Of a stretch of 16,962 nucleotides of DNA, positions 1 to 5,392 are shown piece after piece (position 1 is the first letter of the stretch; each line of letters opens with the position of its first letter). The notes beneath the pieces were generated by a model, which was not told where the DNA came from, did not search any database, and saw only the letters and a list, made by a program, of their open reading frames with translations. A program made the translations under genes and the position numbers. Location: assembly GCA_964589285.1 (NCBI GenBank), contig CAZPSP010000044.1, forward strand, positions 1 to 16,962, written 5' to 3'. This DNA is from DAOUEG01 sp964589285. Its GTDB lineage: Bacteria > Chloroflexota > Dehalococcoidia > Dehalococcoidales > RBG-16-60-22.

Positions 1-1306
1 CCACTGTTATCGTCCCGCCATGAGCTTCGACGAAGCGCTTGGTGATGGTCAACCCCAGGCCGCTCCCGCCGGTGGACCGTGCACGCGATTTATCCACCCT
101 GTAAAACCTGTCAAAAATGTGCGGCAGGTCTTCCGGGGGGATACCTTCTCCGGTATCCGCAACCTTGATCTCCATAACGGAACGGTTGATGCCGGTGCTG
201 ACGGTTATCGTGCCGCCGGCGGAGGTATGCTCGACGGCATTGTTAATAAGGTTGTTCAGTATCTGACGCAGGCGATACGGGTCTGCATTGACAGCGGGCA
301 GCTCGTCCGGAATATCCATGATAAGCTCGATGCCGCGGCTGGCGGCTTTCGGCTGCATGCCGGAGATAGAATCAGTAATGATCTCCCTGGCGTCTACAGC
401 ATCGGCGACCAGTTTCAGCGCCCCGGCATCAGCCAGGCTGAGTTCCTGGAGGTCGGCGACGAGACGGGACAATGTATCGGCCTCTTCACTGAGGGAATGG
501 ATGGTGGCTTCATCGGGTTGAACGAGGCCGTCGCTGATGGCTTCAAGGTAGCCGCGAAGGTTGGTAAGGGGCGTTCTTAATTCGTGGGCGATATCGGCTA
601 CCAGGTGGCGGCGCTGCGTCTCCATGTTCTCCAGGTTTTCCGCCATTGAATTAAAAGATGCGGCCAGTTCACCCATCTCCGTCCTGGTGTCACACTCAAC
701 GCGGTGGGAAAGGTCCCCTTTACCGAATTTCCGGGCGGCATTGGTCAGCGCGCGGACCGGGGCGAGGATCACCCGGGAGAGGATGCCTGTGACAAGCAGG
801 GCTGCTAATACCGCGAACAAACCGCCCCAGAAGAAAAAGCGGAAAATGCCGTTGTAGGCGATCTGGAGAGCGGCATTGTTGATGTCGGACTGTTCACCGA
901 CGATATAGAGCGTCCCGATGGTCTCGCTTACCAGCCAGCCGGTGGCGGGCGATTGGGCGGCGGAGAGAAGCGTGGCGCTGCTTTCCCCTTCATATTTATC
1001 ACCGATGAGTTCGTTATCCGAATCGACCACAACGGTGCCTTCGGTGTCAGTGATGATAATACGGCGTCCGTAAAGATTGCCCATCTGTTCAACGAACGGC
1101 TGAACGGTATCCCAGGAACGGGCTATCTGGAAGACGCGGCTGAGTTCGTTCTCGACCCGGCGGTCCTGAATGGCTTGTAACTGTGCTTCCACCCGGCTGA
1201 GTTCGCGGTGTGTGGCGCGGTAGGCGAACAGAAAAGCAGTTCCGACAATGATAAGGATGATAACAGTGAACGCTGCCAGAAGTCTGAAATATAAACTATG
1301 AAACAT
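1..1306 (-). CDS. Membrane sensor histidine kinase (3' end outside window)
   Basis: Translating the minus strand from ATG at 1306 gives 435 residues without a stop up to the window edge, so the C-terminus is missing. Residues about 7-28 form a first membrane helix. Residues about 30-150 form an extracytoplasmic sensor domain with a PAS/Cache-like stretch (IIITDTEGTVVVDS), and residues about 156-178 form a second helix. A HAMP linker follows (about 178-231), then a HisKA domain with the H-box DIAHELRTPL (phosphoaccepting His241). The ATPase domain shows the N-box (LNNLINNAVEH), the G1 box (DTGEGIP) and GGSGLGLTI. Only the last residues after AHGGTITV should be missing. The start overlaps the end of the response regulator gene by 11 bp, so the two are almost certainly cotranscribed, translationally coupled cognate partners. 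Architecture is PhoR-like; the ligand cannot be read from sequence. Confidence 0.93.
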   Translation of the reverse strand, partial: MFHSLYFRLLAAFTVIILIIVGTAFLFAYRATHRELSRVEAQLQAIQDRRVENELSRVFQIARSWDTVQPFVEQMGNLYGRRIIITDTEGTVVVDSDNELIGDKYEGESSATLLSAAQSPATGWLVSETIGTLYIVGEQSDINNAALQIAYNGIFRFFFWGGLFAVLAALLVTGILSRVILAPVRALTNAARKFGKGDLSHRVECDTRTEMGELAASFNSMAENLENMETQRRHLVADIAHELRTPLTNLRGYLEAISDGLVQPDEATIHSLSEEADTLSRLVADLQELSLADAGALKLVADAVDAREIITDSISGMQPKAASRGIELIMDIPDELPAVNADPYRLRQILNNLINNAVEHTSAGGTITVSTGINRSVMEIKVADTGEGIPPEDLPHIFDRFYRVDKSRARSTGGSGLGLTITKRFVEAHGGTITV

Positions 1307-1991
1307 TACTGCTTTCAAGGAGCTTGTAACCCGCTCCATAAATGGTCTTGATGTAACGCGGATGGCGCGGGTCAGGCTCCAGTTTACGGCGTAGTTTCAG
1401 TATGTGGACATCTATCGTCCGGTCGAAGCCGTCAAAATCGAACCCCATGGCGTTCTCGATGATTTGAGCGCGGCTGAAGACCCGGCCCGGTTCCCTGACA
1501 AGCACGCCCAATATCTTGAATTCCACCGGCGTAAGGTTCAACGGCTTTCCTTCAAGGTACGCCTCGTGCTTAAGAAAATCGACGACGAGGTCGCCCAGTT
1601 CGATTTTGTCCGGTCCGCGTTCTCCGGGCATGCGGCGCAGGACGGCGCGTACCCGGGCGGCGAGTTCTCTCGGGCTGAACGGCTTGGTCACGTAATCATC
1701 CGCGCCGAGGTCCAGCCCGGTCAGCCGGTCGTCATCGGTGGAAAGCGCGGTCAGCATGATGATGGGGACATCAGACTCGCCCCGCAGGGTACGGCAAATA
1801 TCGAGGCCGCTGATGCCGGGCAACATGAGATCCAGCACGATGAGGTCCGGTTTGATCTCCCGGGCCATCTGCAGGGCGGTCGTGCCTTCATAGGCGGTGG
1901 CGACCTTATAACCGTCCCGGGCAAGGTACATTTTTACCAGTTCAACCGTTTTGGCATCATCATCGACGACGAGGATCTTCTTACCGGACAT
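1296..1991 (-). CDS. OmpR/PhoB-family response regulator
   Basis: A 231-residue two-domain regulator. The receiver domain (about 1-120) has the acidic pocket VVDDD near residues 8-12, phosphoacceptor Asp54 in LIVLDLMLPG, the switch Thr81 in IIMLTAL and Lys103 in DYVTKPFSPREL. A winged-helix DNA-binding domain (about 130-228) has the LTPVEFKIL and RTIDVHILKLRRKLE motifs and the GAGYKL wing, typical of OmpR/PhoB. Length is normal. The start has a good Shine-Dalgarno sequence (AGGAGA, 6-7 nt upstream). It overlaps the downstream histidine kinase gene by 11 bp, so the two form one operon. TTAA pairs 11 bp apart lie upstream of its own start and again in the neighbouring divergent intergenic region, suggesting autoregulation plus control of the adjacent metal genes. 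Those targets are inferred. Confidence 0.95.
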   Translation of the reverse strand: MSGKKILVVDDDAKTVELVKMYLARDGYKVATAYEGTTALQMAREIKPDLIVLDLMLPGISGLDICRTLRGESDVPIIMLTALSTDDDRLTGLDLGADDYVTKPFSPRELAARVRAVLRRMPGERGPDKIELGDLVVDFLKHEAYLEGKPLNLTPVEFKILGVLVREPGRVFSRAQIIENAMGFDFDGFDRTIDVHILKLRRKLEPDPRHPRYIKTIYGAGYKLLESSNVS

Positions 1992-2009
1992 AAAACTTCT
2001 CCTGGTTTC

Positions 2010-2050
2010 AGTGTACCAATTTTACGGCACAAATGTTAACTTATTATTAA
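2010..2050 (-). promoter_or_regulatory. Candidate regulator promoter with PhoP-box-like direct repeat
   Basis: On the minus strand, TTAATAATAAGTTAACAT places two TTAA cores (plus coordinates 2047-2050 and 2036-2039) exactly 11 bp apart. That spacing is typical of PhoP-type TTAACA-N5-TTAACA operators bound by OmpR-family dimers. A -10 candidate TAAAAT lies at 2019-2024. Alternatively TTAACA (2034-2039) could be a -35 with TACACT (2010-2015) as -10 at 18-bp spacing, though that would start the mRNA almost at the Shine-Dalgarno. The site lies just upstream of the response regulator gene, so autoregulation is plausible. Basis: seen pattern plus family knowledge; binding is inferred. Confidence 0.5.
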
Positions 2051-2055
2051 ACCAA

Positions 2056-2091
2056 GACCGGGAGAAATCACAGAAGCGATTTCTCCCGGTC
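2056..2091 (-). terminator. Hairpin terminator after the small secreted-protein gene
   Basis: A perfect 14-bp inverted repeat (GACCGGGAGAAATC, 8-nt loop, and its complement) lies 28 bp downstream of the secreted-protein stop codon. In the minus-strand direction it is followed by TTGGTTTAATAATAA, a T-rich but not uniform tail. It fits a rho-independent terminator that separates this gene from the two-component operon downstream. The T-run is weak, so it may be leaky or act mainly in 3'-end stabilisation. Confidence 0.7.
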
Positions 2092-2118
2092 CCCGTTATA
2101 AGATATGTTCCAGTCAGA

Positions 2119-2577
2119 TTATTGGGTTACCGTTGGCTCTGCATCCGGTAAACACCAGCCTTGAAAGCCTCGCATACCGCCGCGATGCATCCGGCCGAAC
2201 GGCATGTCTTTTCCAGCATTGAAGGGGCCGATGCTGATGTCCGGTCGTGCATCCAGCCAGGCCTGATATTCGTCAGCCTCCTCCTGGGTGATTATGCCTT
2301 CCTCGACCAATCTGTCCAAGATGGCCTGTTGGCGTTCCGCGTTCAATTCCCGTCTGGCTTGCTGGAAGGCGGATTTCAGCTCCTCGGTATCGAGCGCAGT
2401 CCCGGTATTTTCTTCGTAAATCTCAGCTATTTTGTCGAGAAGGGTATTCTCCTGTGCCTGTTCCTGCGGCAGCGTTTCATCGTCCTGGGCGGCCGCGATG
2501 GCCGCGCCTCCGAGCACTCCACCGATAACGAGTATCACGGCAACGGCCGTCAAAACCAGTTTCCTCCGTTTTGACAT
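2119..2577 (-). CDS. Small secreted helical protein with Met/His/Gly-rich tail
   Basis: A 152-residue protein beginning MSKRRKLVLTAVAVILVIGG. The positively charged start, long hydrophobic core and AAIAAAQ region form a clear signal peptide or N-terminal anchor. The mature part is acidic and helical. Its segment QQAILDRLVEEGIITQEEAD resembles the C-terminal helix pair of DUF2680/YckD-type secreted proteins; I cannot confirm the family. The tail has the metal-friendly residues M-P-F-G-R-M-H-R-G-G-M plus one Cys. I chose the ATG at 2577 because AGGAGG sits 6 nt upstream; an in-frame ATG at 2625 would add 16 residues before the signal peptide and lacks such a site. It is divergent from the copper ATPase gene and followed by a strong hairpin. 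A periplasmic or surface metal-binding role is inference from tail and context. Confidence 0.8.
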   Translation of the reverse strand: MSKRRKLVLTAVAVILVIGGVLGGAAIAAAQDDETLPQEQAQENTLLDKIAEIYEENTGTALDTEELKSAFQQARRELNAERQQAILDRLVEEGIITQEEADEYQAWLDARPDISIGPFNAGKDMPFGRMHRGGMRGFQGWCLPDAEPTVTQ

Positions 2578-2628
2578 TCTTTCACCTCCTTTCGGTCCGG
2601 GTTTTGTCCTCAGGTTATCAGACAATTA

Positions 2629-2648
2629 TTAACATCCGGTTAATATGG
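2629..2648. promoter_or_regulatory. Second PhoP-box-like direct repeat between divergent genes
   Basis: TTAACATCCGGTTAATAT contains two TTAA cores (2629-2632 and 2640-2643) exactly 11 bp apart, the same geometry as the repeat upstream of the response regulator. It lies about 50 bp upstream of the secreted-protein start (minus) and about 85 bp upstream of the ATPase start (plus). A regulator bound here could control either gene. That the adjacent OmpR-type regulator binds is an inference. Confidence 0.4.
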
Positions 2649-2665
2649 TTTCCTGTTTATGAGAG

Positions 2666-2702
2666 ATTGGTCACACCAATACTGGGAAAGCTGCACTATA
2701 AT
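2666..2702 (+). promoter_or_regulatory. Copper ATPase promoter region with palindromic operator candidate
   Basis: A consensus -10 box TATAAT sits at 2697-2702, 29 bp before the ATPase start codon. No good -35 box stands at 16-18 bp spacing. Instead the perfect palindrome ATTGGTCACACCAAT (2666-2680, 6-bp arms, 3-bp spacer) occupies the -35 area. This layout fits a regulator-dependent or repressible promoter. The half-site ACCAAT also occurs at 2015-2020 near the response regulator promoter. No local gene encodes CsoR, CopY or a MerR-type regulator, so the binding protein is unknown. Confidence 0.5.
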
Positions 2703-2731
2703 ATAGTTATCCTGAAAGAAATGGACCTCAA

Positions 2732-5392
2732 ATGACCCAGACAACAGGACAAAAGAAGAAAGCCAGCATCCAGGTAACCGGGATGACCTGCGCCACGTGC
2801 GCCACGACCATTGAAAAGGTCCTCCGGGATACACAAGGCGTGGAAAAAGCGAACGTCAACCTGGCCTCAGAAAAAGCAACGCTTGAATACGACCCGGCAG
2901 TGATAGACGCGGATAAATTGCGGAAAGCTATCACGGATTCCGGTTACGGAGTGGCGACCCGGAAGACGGTGTTCTCGGTAGCCGGTATGACATGCGCGTC
3001 CTGTGTCAACCGGGTTGAACAAGCCCTCAAGAGCGTCCCCGGCGTTATTTTTGCCGCAGTCAACTTGGCCTACGAAACCGCCACCGTGGAATACCTGGAC
3101 GGCACGACGGCGGAAGAACTCCGGAAGGCGGTGGAAAACGCCGGATACCGCCTCGGGGAAGAGACCGTGACTGTCGAGGATGTGACCGCGGCCTCAGACC
3201 GGGAAACTCGGAAAGTACGCAACAGGTTCATTTTTGCGGCGGTGCTTGCCGCCGCCATCATGGCGCTGATGTTCACGGCGGACTTCACGGGCAAGCCGTG
3301 GGTACTTCTGGCGCTCGCCACACCGGTACAGTTCTGGGCGGGAGCACGGTTCTACCGGGGGGCCTGGAGCGCGCTGCTGCACCGGACCGCGGACATGAAC
3401 ACGCTGATTGCCGTGGGGTCGTCAGCGGCGTATTTCTACAGTGTCGCGGCGGTTATCGCTCCCGGTCTGTTTTCGGGCGGCGGTATCGAGGTCCACCTCT
3501 ACTTCGATACGTCCGCCATGATCATCGCCCTCATCCTCCTCGGACGTTACCTGGAAGCCAGGGCCAAGGGCAGGGCTTCCAACGCCATCAAGAAGCTCAT
3601 CGGTCTCCAGCCGAAGACCGCTCTCGTGGAGCGAGACGGTCAGGAGAAGCTTGTTCCCGTTGAAGAGGTGCAGATCGGAGACATCGTGCTGGTCCGCCCC
3701 GGCGAGAGAGTGCCGGTGGACGGTATCATCCGTGAAGGGAACCCGAGCCTGGATGAGTCCATGGTGACGGGGGAAAGCCTGCCGGTGGAAAAAACCACTG
3801 GAGACGAAGTCATCGGCGCGACGATCAACACGACCGGCAGCTTCCGTTTCGAAGCGACAAGGGTCGGCGCCAACACCACCCTGGCACGCATTGTGAGACT
3901 CGTGGAAGAAGCTCAGGGCAGCAAGGCGCCCATCCAGCGGCTGGCGGACCTCATTGCCAGCTATTTTGTGCCGGCGGTCATCGGGGTCTCCCTGGTAACC
4001 TTCGCTATCTGGTACTTCCTCGGACCGCCTCCTTCTCTGACGTATGCGGTCCTTAACTTTATCACCGTCCTGGTCATCGCCTGTCCCTGCGCCCTCGGTC
4101 TGGCAACACCCACCGCCATTATGGTCGGCACGGGAAAAGGGGCGGAACTGGGCATCCTTATCCGCAGCGCGGAGGCGCTGGAACGGCTGTACCGTATCGA
4201 TACGCTCCTGCTGGACAAAACGGGCACGCTGACCACCGGGCGGCCGGAAGTCACCGATATCGTTCCGGCGGACTCGATGAGCGTGCTCGACCTGCTGGCC
4301 GTCGCCGCGGCGGTAGAACATGATTCCGAGCACCCGCTCGGTCAGGCCGTGGTAAGGTCTGCTGAGGAGCGCGGGGTGGCTGTTCCCGGCTCGGCCAACT
4401 TTACTTCCTATCCCGGTCACGGCGCGGCGGCCACGGTCGGTGGGAAGATCGTATTCCTCGGCAATGTCGCCTTGATGAATGACCGCGGCATCAGCCTGGA
4501 CGGCACCGGAGAGCAGGCGGACATGTTCCGGGAAAACGGAAAAACGGTGATGTTCATCGCCTCGGAAGGCCGGGTTCAGGGACTGATAGCGCTGGCGGAT
4601 ACCATAAAACCGGAAGCGCGGGACGTGATCGGCGTACTGAAGGAGCAGGGTATCGATGTCGTCATGGTGACCGGCGATAACCGGCGTACCGCCGAAGCGA
4701 TCGCCCGGCAGGCAGGCATCGATAATGTCCTGGCGGACGTCCTGCCGGAAAACAAGTCTGAAGAAGTGAAGAAACTCCGGGACAGGGGCCGTACTGTCGC
4801 CATGGTCGGAGACGGCATCAACGATGCCCCTGCCCTGGCCCAGGCGGACGTGGGCATAGCCATCGGTACCGGGACGGATGTCGCCATGGAGACCGGGGAC
4901 ATCACGCTCATCAGCGGAGAATTGTCGGGCATCGCCAACGCCATCGCGCTCAGCCGGCGGACGATAAGAACCATCAAGCAGAACCTGCTCTGGGCTTTCG
5001 GTTACAATGTGGTCCTCATACCCATCGCCGCGGGTGTGCTGTATTTAGTGTTCAGCCGGGGCAACGTGCCGTCCGGTCTGAACTTTATCCTGGGAGATTA
5101 CGGATTTCTCAATCCTATTCTGGCGGCGGCTGCCATGGCGGCCAGTTCCGTGACCGTGGTGATGAATTCCCTGCGGCTCAAGGGGTTCAGGGCGCCGGTT
5201 GAGGCCACCGTTCAGGAAGAAAGCAGTAATGAAGGAGGCGCTGTAATGGCCATAGACCCGGTATGTAAAATGACCGTCGATGAAAAAACCGCCGCCGCGG
5301 TTTCCGAATACAAAGGACAGAAATACTACTTCTGCGCGGTGGGGTGTAAGAAAGCCTTCGACCAGGACCCGGAAAAATACCTGAAGAGTTAA
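2732..5392 (+). CDS. copA: Cu(+)-exporting P1B-type ATPase with C-terminal YHS domain
   Basis: An 886-residue membrane pump that exports Cu(+) from the cytosol using ATP. It has two N-terminal HMA domains, each with GMTCxxC (Cys20/Cys23 and Cys88/Cys91). The actuator loop has TGES (346-349), and the metal-site helix has CPC (451-453). The phosphorylation motif is DKTGT (Asp495), with HP at 534-535 and GDGINDAP at 693-700. Membrane helices 7 and 8 carry the YN (758-759) and MAASS (802-806) signatures that mark the P1B-1 copper subclass. About eight membrane helices fit the family. The unusual part is a fused 48-residue YHS domain (839-886, DPVCKM and YFCAVGCKKAF) preceded by its own ribosome-binding site. 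The Shine-Dalgarno before ATG 2732 is weak. The gene is divergent from the small secreted protein and converges with the CARDB gene. Confidence 0.96.
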   Translation: MTQTTGQKKKASIQVTGMTCATCATTIEKVLRDTQGVEKANVNLASEKATLEYDPAVIDADKLRKAITDSGYGVATRKTVFSVAGMTCASCVNRVEQALKSVPGVIFAAVNLAYETATVEYLDGTTAEELRKAVENAGYRLGEETVTVEDVTAASDRETRKVRNRFIFAAVLAAAIMALMFTADFTGKPWVLLALATPVQFWAGARFYRGAWSALLHRTADMNTLIAVGSSAAYFYSVAAVIAPGLFSGGGIEVHLYFDTSAMIIALILLGRYLEARAKGRASNAIKKLIGLQPKTALVERDGQEKLVPVEEVQIGDIVLVRPGERVPVDGIIREGNPSLDESMVTGESLPVEKTTGDEVIGATINTTGSFRFEATRVGANTTLARIVRLVEEAQGSKAPIQRLADLIASYFVPAVIGVSLVTFAIWYFLGPPPSLTYAVLNFITVLVIACPCALGLATPTAIMVGTGKGAELGILIRSAEALERLYRIDTLLLDKTGTLTTGRPEVTDIVPADSMSVLDLLAVAAAVEHDSEHPLGQAVVRSAEERGVAVPGSANFTSYPGHGAAATVGGKIVFLGNVALMNDRGISLDGTGEQADMFRENGKTVMFIASEGRVQGLIALADTIKPEARDVIGVLKEQGIDVVMVTGDNRRTAEAIARQAGIDNVLADVLPENKSEEVKKLRDRGRTVAMVGDGINDAPALAQADVGIAIGTGTDVAMETGDITLISGELSGIANAIALSRRTIRTIKQNLLWAFGYNVVLIPIAAGVLYLVFSRGNVPSGLNFILGDYGFLNPILAAAAMAASSVTVVMNSLRLKGFRAPVEATVQEESSNEGGAVMAIDPVCKMTVDEKTAAAVSEYKGQKYYFCAVGCKKAFDQDPEKYLKS
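5232..5392 (+). promoter_or_regulatory. Internal ribosome-binding site and in-frame YHS start
   Basis: Inside the ATPase gene, AAGGAGG (5232-5238) stands 7 nt before an in-frame ATG (5246). Translation from there would give a free 48-residue YHS protein starting MAIDPVCKMTVDE, with Cys7, Cys30 and Cys34. Separate small YHS proteins near CopA are common. This looks like a once-separate gene fused in frame whose initiation signal survives. The locus may make both the fused pump and a free metal-binding protein. Dual expression is inference. Confidence 0.55.

Noticed and set aside
20..1180. Plus-strand open frames across the histidine kinase region
   Set aside because: The minus strand reads a full sensor, HAMP, HisKA and ATPase domain order here; the plus frames are shadows.
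2578..2625. Longer start (ATG 2625) for the small secreted protein
   Set aside because: It would add 16 residues, including KPGPKGG, ahead of the signal peptide, while a strong AGGAGG stands before ATG 2577.
3422..4420. 332-codon minus-strand open frame opposite the copper ATPase
   Set aside because: It lies wholly antisense to a clear P-type ATPase, shows no family motif and has the Arg/Gly/His-rich composition of a codon-bias shadow.
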